24,868 nucleotides of DNA from Candidatus Njordarchaeota archaeon (GCA_029856055.1 JAHQWF010000066.1:1-24868); one strand, 5' to 3'. Positions 8,822-15,959 are shown, counted from the stretch's first letter. Notes: generated by a model not told the origin, from the sequence alone. A program made the numbers and translations.

Positions 8822-8909
8822 GCCCCGCCGATTGGAGGCTCAGAGCTGGTGCCATACTTCATTTTTTCCGACGAAACTCTCCTTCATCATACAATTCTCC
8901 CGGCGGGGC
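8822..8909 (-). ncRNA. Box C/D-like guide RNA enclosed in a long GC-rich stem
   Basis: Read on the minus strand. The arm GCCCCGCCG (8909-8901) is fully complementary to CGGCGGGGC (8830-8822). GGAG (8900-8897) pairs with CTCC (8837-8834) after a three-base bulge, giving about 13 pairs. Inside are box C ATGATGA (8890-8884), a guide AGGAGAGTTTCGT, a D'-like CGGA (8870-8867), a degenerate C' ATGAAGT (8862-8856), a guide ATGGCACCAGCT (8855-8844) and box D CTGA (8843-8840). The GC content stands out sharply from its surroundings, as expected for structured RNA in a thermophile. Targets are not assigned. The long closing stem is unusual for an archaeal C/D RNA; another structured RNA class remains possible. 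Confidence 0.62.
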
Positions 8910-8917
8910 TATCTTCA

Positions 8918-8976
8918 CACATCAGGCGGCCCATCGGTTCATCATGGATTCAGAGGCGCTGGGAATCATCACGAAT
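8918..8976 (-). ncRNA. Box C/D guide RNA, canonical
   Basis: Read on the minus strand the four boxes are perfect or near perfect: C GTGATGA (8972-8966), guide TTCCCAGCGCCT (8965-8954), D' CTGA (8953-8950), a 4-nt spacer, C' ATGATGA (8945-8939), guide ACCGATGGGCCGC (8938-8926), D CTGA (8925-8922). Guide lengths of 12 and 13 fit archaeal sRNAs. By the D+5 rule the target bases are a G in AGGCGCTGGGAA and a C in GCGGCCCATCGGT; I could not match these to rRNA from memory. It lies 13 bases upstream of the stem-enclosed RNA and just after the E2-like gene on the same strand. A TTTAAAG at 9014-9008 could serve as its own TATA box. Confidence 0.8.
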
Positions 8977-9007
8977 ATTGTTGGGTTCGCTAAACAATAC
9001 CTCTATT

Positions 9008-9014
9008 CTTTAAA
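9008..9014 (-). promoter_or_regulatory. Possible TATA box for the tandem guide RNAs
   Basis: TTTAAAG on the minus strand is centred about 38 bases before box C of the first guide RNA, placing transcription start near 8985. It lies immediately after the stop codon of the E2-like gene, so read-through from that gene is an alternative source of the RNAs. Confidence 0.3.
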
Positions 9015-9015
9015 T

Positions 9016-9567
9016 TCAAAGATCTAAAATAAATTTTAATTTTCTGTAAGAGGCCCTACCAGCGATTGTTACGAAGATGGAGAAAGCATAAAGAAAATGC
9101 ATTATACCCGCTCTACCTTTGTATTTCCTCCACCATGTTCTAATTATGGGAGGCATGCAAAATGGGTGATTATTTGTCCATGATTTGAGATATCTAAAGA
9201 ATTCTCTGTCTGTATGAGGGTCACCTATGCTTGGCCATGATGAAGGATAATTTACAGGAATTAGAATAGCGGTCTCTAGCCAGCCCCCTTCTGGAGCCCC
9301 AAACAATTCAAAAGCATTTATTTCAACAATAAATCTCCTATCATTGCTCTGGCTTAGTCTTAGATTGCGGAAAGGAAAGGTAGGATCTATTTTTTTCCAC
9401 TTATTAAAAAGTTCTATCTCTCTCTTTACCCTTTCTTTCCACATGTAGTTTAAGGGGCCAGCTACGATATCTATCTCGGGGATATCGCTTAGAAAATTCC
9501 AGAAATTTACTTTCTTTTTCAAATTAGGTTTGTGCACTAATTTTATCTGAGGGAATTTCCTAAACAT
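9016..9567 (-). CDS. Putative UBC/E2-fold protein
   Basis: A 183-residue protein whose middle reads like a ubiquitin-conjugating (UBC) fold. A first helix (RVKREIELFNKW, about 46-57) leads to a strand FIVEINAF, then APEGGWLETAILIPVNYP (91-108) and a Pro at 112. This parallels the E2 pattern of P-x-E-GG, a strand, and P-x-x-YP-x-x-P. It continues with NHPFCMPP (133-140, Cys137), a WW pair at 145-146 and a C-terminal hydrophobic helix (MHFLYAFSIFVTIAG), as in the HP...C...W arrangement of E2s. Spacing around the cysteine is not canonical (it is only two residues after HP), so catalysis is uncertain. It follows the zinc-protein gene by ten bases, implying one operon. No ubiquitin or E1 gene is in the window. 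An unrelated fold is possible. Confidence 0.42.
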   Translation of the reverse strand: MFRKFPQIKLVHKPNLKKKVNFWNFLSDIPEIDIVAGPLNYMWKERVKREIELFNKWKKIDPTFPFRNLRLSQSNDRRFIVEINAFELFGAPEGGWLETAILIPVNYPSSWPSIGDPHTDREFFRYLKSWTNNHPFCMPPIIRTWWRKYKGRAGIMHFLYAFSIFVTIAGRASYRKLKFILDL

Positions 9568-9577
9568 TTCTATATCA

Positions 9578-9916
9578 CTAGCTTTCTTTTATAAGCAAAT
9601 ACGCTCCTTCCGCTAAACATATATCACATTTTGATTTATCTGAATAATTAACGATTTTTAGTCTCATCCATACATGCTTTTTGCCACGCTCTTCAAGGCA
9701 ATTTTGGCAAACCCATATTCCTCGTTTAAATGGAGATAGAACAAATTTCGCTTCTGCTCCACAAATATTACATTCTATCTTCTCTCTTGATTCTATTCGA
9801 ACTATAAACGTGTTTTTTAAGTTTCCCTGCAAAGTTAGGAGTGTTAAACATTCATCACACACATATATTTTTTCTTCAAGCGTCTTCCCTGACTCTACTG
9901 TGATTTTATCAATCAT
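9578..9916 (-). CDS. Small protein with four CxxC zinc knuckles
   Basis: A 112-residue protein with eight cysteines in four evenly placed CxxC pairs: CDEC (20-23), CNIC (49-52), CQNC (70-73) and CDIC (97-100), plus His81. This predicts two zinc ribbons or a cross-braced two-zinc fold. It lacks the classic RING spacing and His ligand position, so I do not call it a RING finger. GTGGTG lies ahead of the ATG start. It is the first gene of a minus-strand pair with the putative E2-fold protein (10-base gap). That pairing recalls archaeal ubiquitin-like clusters with E2 and small zinc-finger proteins, but this is an analogy only. Nucleic-acid binding is an equally good guess. Confidence 0.65.
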   Translation of the reverse strand: MIDKITVESGKTLEEKIYVCDECLTLLTLQGNLKNTFIVRIESREKIECNICGAEAKFVLSPFKRGIWVCQNCLEERGKKHVWMRLKIVNYSDKSKCDICLAEGAYLLIKES

Positions 9917-10089
9917 GACCCAAACACCACTTATTTCCTAATGAATAATATCTGCTTTCGATTTAGTCGTTAATATAGAGACCTTAAGACTCATAGCATT
10001 TTTATTAATTTCCATTGTATTCTTCTTCAACAAATAAACTAGCAAAAAAGCTATTGAATTACCTTAATTAATCACCTTGGTGTGATGCA

Positions 10090-10221
10090 ATGTCTACTAA
10101 AAGCCAGGAAATATTAACTAAATGGAAGGAATTTATGGCTAGATTTAGAAGCGCTAGGAAAGCCAAGAGAAGACGATCCCACAGAAAAAACGTACTAGAA
10201 GAAAAAAGGAATAGTTGGTAA
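10090..10221 (+). CDS. 43-residue highly basic small protein
   Basis: ATG at 10090 to TAA at 10219-10221 encodes 43 residues starting MSTKSQEILTKWKEFMARFR. The middle (about 18-33) is dense in Arg, Lys and His (ARKAKRRRSHRK) and the end is EEKRNSW. GGTG lies about ten bases upstream. The sequence predicts one or two amphipathic helices with a strong positive face, suggesting RNA, DNA or ribosome binding. It is not eL41, which is shorter and more uniformly basic. It stands alone ahead of the helical-repeat gene with a 105-base gap. I do not recognise the family. Confidence 0.55.
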   Translation: MSTKSQEILTKWKEFMARFRSARKAKRRRSHRKNVLEEKRNSW

Positions 10222-10326
10222 GTAATATCCCTATACGTACGTATTTAAAAATAATTTTTTTATCAATATTTTTGTACTGTCATAATTAACCAAAACTAAT
10301 ATCATCTTATATGTTATAGGGGTGCC

Positions 10327-12216
10327 TTGATTTTGGAAATTCCATTAAGAAAGAATCTCTACATTATACAAGCAAAGGATAAATCGATTGATGAGAGAAT
10401 GAATGCTATAAAAAATCTCTCCAATTACAATATAGCCGATATAGAGTCTAACATTACAGTGATTTTTTCTATTATCGATCCCGTATTATCTCGAGCACTC
10501 GCTGGAGATGTAGAAGAGAAACGATTACTGCGGGCGTATATAAGACAAATAAGTATTATCTCGGAGAAATCTGAGAAGCTACCTAGTCAATTTATTGATT
10601 TTATTATTGATCTACTGAAAAAATATCATGAAGCCTCATTCGATGTTGAAACAACATTAACGCTTGTAGAGTCTCTATGTTATCCTCTACGACGAGAACC
10701 CTGGCTTTTCTTTAACATAGCTTCATTATTAAGAGAAATAATAGATACACATAATGTACTGAAAATTTACTTAGCGTTTTTAAAGCTGTTAAGTGATGTA
10801 GCGTGGGAAATACCCTATGTAATCAATGATTTTGAGGACGTATTACGGGACTTGCTTTCTAGTGATAATCTCGAGATAAAACAAGCAGCGATTAAAACAT
10901 TGATGAAGGCTGGTAGAAAAAGTTTTCTTGCAGTTAAAGGTTTCGTGAAAGATTTTATCGAGAAAAAGGAAACCATAAAGGATCGAACATATCTTGAACT
11001 TCTTACATCTCTTAGGATACCCAAGGATTATGAAAATATTGCTCGCGAGATATATAATTTGGTTAAAGCAGAATACATAGATAAGTATAGAAAGGATGAA
11101 GAGAAAGCTTTTGGGATTCTATCACTAGCTCAGTTATTAGCTAGAGAAGAACTCGGGGATCTTCAAGAGTTACTAGTGAATGACATCATGAGCATATTAA
11201 CTGATAAATCATCTAGCGAAATTTTTTTAAAAGGAGCCATTCAGTCCATAATGTTGCCAAACTGGAATAAAAAGATTTCACTTAATCCTCTTTACGATGA
11301 GCTAGTTAATCTATTCAGTTATGGGAAACTTGGTTCTAAAACAAAGGCGCTTATATTGGAATCTCTATTGAGAATAACATTGCAGAGAGATGAATTGGTA
11401 GAGAATTTTGTAAAGAATCTATTAGAATTCCTAGATTTCACCACTGACGCGGAAATAAAGAAGAAAATCATAGATCTAATAAAAGCAATGTTTCACATCG
11501 TAAGGGAGACAGAATTAGTTTCCGATATAGCTTCTAAGATGCTTGAGATAGTGTCCAATATTGTTGAGAAAGATTATTTACGAAATGGTGCTGGAGAAAT
11601 ATTAGAATTAATCGCCAATACTAGACCGGACACAGTTGCGGATTATTCAGATAAGGTATTGAGGATATTTCAAGAGATATCTGATTGGATTACGAGGGAT
11701 ATAGCTATTAAAGTAGCTGGGGAAGTATTAAAGAAATCTAATGAACCTAACGAATATTTCATTAAAACTCTCATAAATGGCTTATTTGATGAATCTATCT
11801 ATATAGTCTCGCTTGACTACCTAAATATTGTCGCTTATAAATTCTCCGATACTTTAATGAATTACCTTAATGATTTAAGGAAAATGACGGATGAATTAGC
11901 AAAACTAGAAGAAACAATACTTTCGGAAGAGGGGCTAGAAGCTTATTATCATTATGTAGAGGAGCCAAAAAGGCTTTATGTTAGAATCTTAACAACACTA
12001 GCTTTAAACACTCAGAGTTTAGATAAAGTTAGAGAAATAATAACTATACTAATTGATGTATTAAAAAATGAAAATAATGAACTTATTATTAAAGATATTG
12101 CAAACTCTCTCCGAGAAATTACGCTTATTACTGAAGCCTTAGAAGATTATGTAAAAGAAATTGCAAAAAAGAATAACTGTGTAGAAAAATTGAATAAATA
12201 TGGATTTAATATTTAA
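10327..12216 (+). CDS. HEAT-like helical-repeat (solenoid) protein
   Basis: A 629-residue, nearly all-helical protein made of repeated helix pairs of about 35-45 residues. Examples are EIKQAAIKTLMKAGRKSFLAV and the segment around 400-440 (LVSDIASKMLEIVSNIVEK followed by GAGEILELIANTRPDTV). This is the look of HEAT/ARM solenoids, which act as protein-binding scaffolds. There is no signal peptide, membrane helix or cysteine cluster. The start is a TTG at 10327 with GGGGTG just upstream. The GTPase gene begins 15 bases after the stop, so the two are almost certainly one operon and may be partners. Exact family is unknown; repeat assignment is by eye. Confidence 0.7.
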   Translation: MILEIPLRKNLYIIQAKDKSIDERMNAIKNLSNYNIADIESNITVIFSIIDPVLSRALAGDVEEKRLLRAYIRQISIISEKSEKLPSQFIDFIIDLLKKYHEASFDVETTLTLVESLCYPLRREPWLFFNIASLLREIIDTHNVLKIYLAFLKLLSDVAWEIPYVINDFEDVLRDLLSSDNLEIKQAAIKTLMKAGRKSFLAVKGFVKDFIEKKETIKDRTYLELLTSLRIPKDYENIAREIYNLVKAEYIDKYRKDEEKAFGILSLAQLLAREELGDLQELLVNDIMSILTDKSSSEIFLKGAIQSIMLPNWNKKISLNPLYDELVNLFSYGKLGSKTKALILESLLRITLQRDELVENFVKNLLEFLDFTTDAEIKKKIIDLIKAMFHIVRETELVSDIASKMLEIVSNIVEKDYLRNGAGEILELIANTRPDTVADYSDKVLRIFQEISDWITRDIAIKVAGEVLKKSNEPNEYFIKTLINGLFDESIYIVSLDYLNIVAYKFSDTLMNYLNDLRKMTDELAKLEETILSEEGLEAYYHYVEEPKRLYVRILTTLALNTQSLDKVREIITILIDVLKNENNELIIKDIANSLREITLITEALEDYVKEIAKKNNCVEKLNKYGFNI

Positions 12217-12231
12217 TTTGGTGATTTATAA

Positions 12232-13074
12232 ATGATACGAGCTATTGTGATATTTGATTCCCGTGACAGGGAGATTTTCTATACGAGCTTTGCGAATTAT
12301 GCAATTAATTTGTCCTTTACATCTAATATAGTATTGAGCATAAAAGATCTCTTAGCTAGAAGATTTGAGAATATAATAGTTGGTAAATATAGTCTAGGAT
12401 TTCTTTTCGAGCCAGATTACTCAATACTTGTTCTAGCAGATCGATCTAATAAAGCATCAGAGATATATGAAGTAACAACGATGATTAACAATGCACTTAC
12501 ATCGATATCTGAGGATGGAATTACAGAGGAAACATTTCAGGATTCATCCAGGAGGGATAGCTTTGAAGACGAGTTAGAAGAAATCGTAAAGAAAATACCT
12601 ATTAAAATTACTTTCGTTGGTAGTGGTGGTGTCGGAAAAACAACGATGGTCAGATTGTTGGCGAGAGGAATAGTGAGCCACGAATATCAACCAACTATTT
12701 TCGCAGATGTAGAACACTTGGACATTACAATAGGAGCATTCTCTATCTCCCTATTTACTGTTGCGGGACAGGAACAATATAGGAGGACGTGGGACGTAGT
12801 AAGTGAAGCAACTGATATAGTTATCCTCGTGCTGGATAGCACACCAGACAATCTAAGAGAGATGCGTGAGACTATATATCCTAGGATTAGACAATTAGCG
12901 CCATATGCTAGGTATGTGGCAATAGCTAATAAACAAGACTTACCTAATGCTATACCTCCCGCTATCATAGAAGAGCAGTTGGGTATTCCTACTTATGGCA
13001 TGATTGCAGTGCACCCAGAGGCACGTGAAAAAATGCTAAGCATTCTAGAAAGGATTATCTCTGAAACCCCCTAG
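12232..13074 (+). CDS. GTPase with N-terminal longin-like domain (MglA/Arf-like)
   Basis: 280 residues in two parts. Residues 1-92 begin IRAIVIFDSRDREIFYTSF, followed by a helix, three strands (FENIIVGKYSLGFLFE, YSILVLAD) and a helix (ASEIYEVTTMINNAL), an order matching longin/roadblock-like domains. A polar linker (93-118) leads to a GTPase: G1 GSGGVGKT (130-137), switch threonine in QPTI (154-156), TVAGQEQYR (176-184), NKQD (233-236) and a G5-like IAV (258-260). The usual WDTAGQ aspartate is replaced by Thr, as in MglA-type proteins (TVPGQ). The C-terminus is soluble with no lipidation motif. GGTGA seven bases upstream of ATG is a strong ribosome site. The last 30 bases overlap the convergent PH-like gene. 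A membrane- or scaffold-linked switch is inferred. Confidence 0.78.
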   Translation: MIRAIVIFDSRDREIFYTSFANYAINLSFTSNIVLSIKDLLARRFENIIVGKYSLGFLFEPDYSILVLADRSNKASEIYEVTTMINNALTSISEDGITEETFQDSSRRDSFEDELEEIVKKIPIKITFVGSGGVGKTTMVRLLARGIVSHEYQPTIFADVEHLDITIGAFSISLFTVAGQEQYRRTWDVVSEATDIVILVLDSTPDNLREMRETIYPRIRQLAPYARYVAIANKQDLPNAIPPAIIEEQLGIPTYGMIAVHPEAREKMLSILERIISETP

Positions 13075-14286
13075 CGCATCTTCCGTTCCCATTTTGTTAT
13101 TACTATCATACAATTGCGTCAAAAGAAAACGTTTGAACTTCATATAGTCCTCAAAACTTATTAGACCTTGATTATATTTCGCATCTAGATCTTTAAGTAG
13201 TTCCTTAATAACCGAAGCATTTTTACTATTATAATTGCTTTGAAATTCTCTCTGCTTAGTTTCTTCTCTTAAATTTAATGCTGATGCAATACCCTTTTTT
13301 AGCTCTGTTATAGTATCAATTATCTGTGATTTCAGTTGAAATACACGATCTCTAATACTTCTTGTATTTGGTTTAAGAACCTTATATTTCGTTTCTATAT
13401 TGCTATAAGAACTCTCATATATCGTTTTGCTCCTTAATTCATCAATTGATGAAATTGCTTTCTCTGCCACATCAGGTTCCGTCTTTAGGAAATATTTTTT
13501 GCCATTCAATAATTCTATACATATGCCATTAGTAAAAAATCTTTTACAATGTGACACGATAACAAACTCATTGATATTTATTCTTCTCTCTACATTCATT
13601 TTAGTTGGGTTTAAGACATATATGTGCATGCTTGTGATAACAATAACCTTATCTTCTGTGAAGAAGATTTCTAGAACCTCTATGGCTTTAAAGTTTTCAT
13701 GCTGATTAATAGCTCTAATGACATTCAAGCTTTTTTGCAGCTCTTTTTGCGTTCTCATAACTCTCTTTGCTATTTGCTTAATACCATATGCATAATCATG
13801 CAATCGACTATTAAACTCCTCCAGCAGATTGTTTATTAGAGACAATTTGGCGGTTCTATCATCAATTAAAATTCTTTTTGAGGCTTTTCGGAACTCAAGT
13901 ATAAATTGTGTTAACTCATCTTCCAATCTCTCTATCAGGATTCCAATATTCGTGTATATGTCCATTACTTCTGAGACATAACCATTTTTATCAAAATAGT
14001 GCCTAGCTTCGTCTTTTGAAATCAAATTAATTATTTGCTCTATTTTCAGCACAATTTTGTCTATATACTCTCTCACTTTCTCTACTTTCTGCATAAATTT
14101 GTGAAAATCATGTCTCATCCTGATAAATACTGTCTTTACCAGCAAGATATTATCATTACCGCAATTTGGGCACTTCTTTCTTATTAGGTAAGGCTTGATG
14201 TTATGTATTTTGAGCCTAAAGAAATACTCGCATCTTGGACAATAGAATACTTCAGTTCCTTCCGAGACGCTTGTTTCTATCGACAA
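13045..14286 (-). CDS. Zinc-ribbon, coiled-coil, PH-like and SHOCT-like protein
   Basis: 413 residues with a multi-domain layout. A zinc ribbon, CPRC (16-19) and CPNC (39-42), comes first. Long helices with coiled-coil character fill about 55-195. Then a strand-rich block (about 200-270: IEVLEIFFTEDKVIVITSM, IYVLNP, ININEFVIVS, GICIELLNGKKYFLK) ends in a helix (271-285), as in PH/GRAM-like domains. A second helical stretch (300-340) leads to IKELLKDLDAKYNQGLISFE with a following KFKRFLL (360-389), matching the SHOCT pattern of a helix, GLIS/T turn and KxxLL helix. There is no membrane segment. The gene converges on and overlaps the GTPase gene by 30 bases. I do not know a named family with this order; membrane-lipid or oligomer sensing is a guess from the domains. 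Confidence 0.6.
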   Translation of the reverse strand: MSIETSVSEGTEVFYCPRCEYFFRLKIHNIKPYLIRKKCPNCGNDNILLVKTVFIRMRHDFHKFMQKVEKVREYIDKIVLKIEQIINLISKDEARHYFDKNGYVSEVMDIYTNIGILIERLEDELTQFILEFRKASKRILIDDRTAKLSLINNLLEEFNSRLHDYAYGIKQIAKRVMRTQKELQKSLNVIRAINQHENFKAIEVLEIFFTEDKVIVITSMHIYVLNPTKMNVERRININEFVIVSHCKRFFTNGICIELLNGKKYFLKTEPDVAEKAISSIDELRSKTIYESSYSNIETKYKVLKPNTRSIRDRVFQLKSQIIDTITELKKGIASALNLREETKQREFQSNYNSKNASVIKELLKDLDAKYNQGLISFEDYMKFKRFLLTQLYDSNNKMGTEDALGGFRDNPF

Positions 14287-14529
14287 TAAATGTCCCCTCA
14301 GTATCCCTGTCTTCTAGTAGATAAAAGAAAATATATTGTGGCTTTTCTTTAGCATTATTAAAAAAGAGGGAATTATCCATGTATTCTCTAGATAATTATT
14401 ATGAGAATTTCAAAATACTTTGACTTCTTGGTAAAACATCTCTAATGCTAAACGATAATAGGATAAGAAGAGTTAAAAAGAATAAATAATATCTTTAAAT
14501 TCGAGATGAGATCATTTTGGTGACGAATT

Positions 14530-14961
14530 ATGTCTGAGGAAGAACTACGGGGTAATGTAAAATACGTGTCTGTTAGCAAAATTAAGGAGGGACATTACAT
14601 AATTGTTGATGGCGAGCCAAGTAGGGTTGTCTCTATTGCCAAGAGTAAGCCAGGTAAACATGGTGCTGCAAAAGCGCGGATAGTGGCTGTTGGAGTATTT
14701 GATGGCATTAAGAGAACTATAATTAAGCCCGTTAGCGATAAATTACCTATACCGATAATTGAGAAGCGAGAAGGGCAAGTAATTAATCTATCTCCTGAAG
14801 GAACAGTAGAAGTAATGGATTCTGAGACTTATGAAGTATTGGAAATGCGTTTGCCAGACGATCCTTCATTAAGGGATAAAATACAGCATGGCACCTATGT
14901 TGAATATTGGTTAATGCTAGGCAGGCCAAAAATCGTTAGTCTTAAGCGCACAAGAGAATAA
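14530..14961 (+). CDS. eif5a: Translation initiation factor aIF5A
   Basis: A 143-residue archaeal IF5A with an SH3-like N-terminal domain and a C-terminal OB-fold. The hypusination loop SKPGKHGAAKAR spans residues 39-50, with Lys43 the expected modified residue. IF5A binds the ribosomal E site and rescues stalled peptide-bond formation. GGTGA (14519-14523) lies six bases before the ATG. The upstream region (14474-14505) is AT-rich with TTTAAATT, a plausible TATA element. It heads a plus-strand run of translation genes (MetAP, uS11, eS1). The N-terminal MSEEEL extension is slightly acidic and otherwise normal. Confidence 0.96.
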   Translation: MSEEELRGNVKYVSVSKIKEGHYIIVDGEPSRVVSIAKSKPGKHGAAKARIVAVGVFDGIKRTIIKPVSDKLPIPIIEKREGQVINLSPEGTVEVMDSETYEVLEMRLPDDPSLRDKIQHGTYVEYWLMLGRPKIVSLKRTRE

Positions 14962-15001
14962 ATTATCATGCATGGTCTATTTCGACACATGGTGATTTTA
15001 T

Positions 15002-15931
15002 TTGTCAGAGGTATCAAAAGAAGCTATCAAAACTTTTGAACGCGCGGGTATGATAGCTAAAAGAGTAAAAGAGGAATTGATTCCTCAGTTAGTGAAACCT
15101 GGGGAAAAAATCCTTAAAATCACTGAGGCTATAGAGGAGGAAATATTGAAGCAAAAAGCTTATCCAGCTTTTCCCACAAATATCGCAATTGATCATGTGG
15201 CTGCGCACTACACACCTTTAGAAGAGAGGGATAAGGATTCTGTCATTCCACCGGACAAGATTGTTAAGGTTGATTTTGGTGCACATATAGATGGTTACCC
15301 TGTAGATACTGCCTTAAGTTTCTATTTTGGAGAAAATGATGAAATTTTCGAGATGATAAACACTGCTCAGGAAGCCTTTAAAAAAGCAATTGAAGTAATC
15401 AAACCGGGGATTGAGCTTACACAGGTCGGTCATGTGATCGAAGACTATGTTAATGAACGTGGTTACAAGGTCATAGAAAATTTGAATGGCCATAAATTGG
15501 AACAGTATCTATTACACGGTGATAAAGAGCTCCCAGTTAGTTCAAGAACAAGGACCCCTGGTAAAATCGAGAAAGGCGAGGTATACGCGTTGGAGATATT
15601 TGTAACGAAAGGAGCAGGATGGGCTAAAGCTATCGATGATATACGAATTTATAAGGTTATAGATGAATTACCTAAACGTCTACCTATTCATTTAAAGTCT
15701 GCCAGAGCTGTTCTGAGCGAAGTTCTTCGAGAGAGAAAAGGATTGCCGTTTACTCCTAGATGGTTACTTAAGAAGTTTTCTTATCCAGAAATAAGGATCG
15801 CTATCGCTTCGTTAGAGAGAATAGGAGTCCTTATTCCGTATCCAGTATTGGTGGAAAAAGATAACAAGCCTGTCGCACAATATGAAGAGACAATACTTGT
15901 CACTGCAGAGGGCGTAAAAGTATTAACCTAG
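15002..15931 (+). CDS. map: Methionine aminopeptidase, type II
   Basis: A 309-residue type II enzyme that removes the initiator methionine from nascent proteins. Expected metal ligands are all present: Asp91 (VDFGAH), Asp102 (PVDTA), His164 (NGHKLEQY), Glu198 (ALEIF) and Glu295 (AQYEETI). The substrate-contact His69 lies in VAAHY. The helical insertion of type II enzymes is seen at about 225-275. The TTG start is set by GGTGA six bases upstream. It lies 40 bases after aIF5A and 87 before uS11, consistent with co-translational processing genes grouped together. Confidence 0.95.
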   Translation: MSEVSKEAIKTFERAGMIAKRVKEELIPQLVKPGEKILKITEAIEEEILKQKAYPAFPTNIAIDHVAAHYTPLEERDKDSVIPPDKIVKVDFGAHIDGYPVDTALSFYFGENDEIFEMINTAQEAFKKAIEVIKPGIELTQVGHVIEDYVNERGYKVIENLNGHKLEQYLLHGDKELPVSSRTRTPGKIEKGEVYALEIFVTKGAGWAKAIDDIRIYKVIDELPKRLPIHLKSARAVLSEVLRERKGLPFTPRWLLKKFSYPEIRIAIASLERIGVLIPYPVLVEKDNKPVAQYEETILVTAEGVKVLT

Positions 15932-15950
15932 TTTTAAACAAACAAGTATA

Positions 15951-15959
15951 TTTTAAATA
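15951..15959 (+). promoter_or_regulatory. TATA box candidate for uS11-eS1
   Basis: TTTTAAATA lies in the 87-base gap after the MetAP gene. A start site about 25 bases downstream (near 15980) would leave a leader of about 35 bases containing the GGTGA site. Confidence 0.4.

Noticed and set aside
8769..8855. In-frame N-terminal extension of the helical-protein gene (starting MAPALSLQSAG)
   Set aside because: It is translated from the structured guide-RNA region, its composition differs from the rest of the protein, and the ATG at 8768 has a plausible ribosome site.
8822..8909. tRNA gene, suggested by complementary GC-rich ends
   Set aside because: No T-loop GGTTC motif, no D-loop GG and no anticodon stem on either strand.
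8800..8990. RNase P RNA or SRP RNA, suggested by the GC-rich patch
   Set aside because: Too short, and the conserved cores of these RNAs are not visible; C/D boxes explain the pattern better.
8710..9027. Plus-strand ORF of about 105 codons
   Set aside because: It is the complement of two C/D guide RNAs and part of a minus-strand gene; its composition is not protein-like.
9578..9916. RING finger
   Set aside because: The cysteine pairs are spaced as zinc ribbons and the RING histidine and short central spacing are missing.
10233..10242. Palindrome TACGTACGTA ahead of the helical-repeat gene
   Set aside because: A single short palindrome in AT-rich DNA with no second copy; chance is sufficient.
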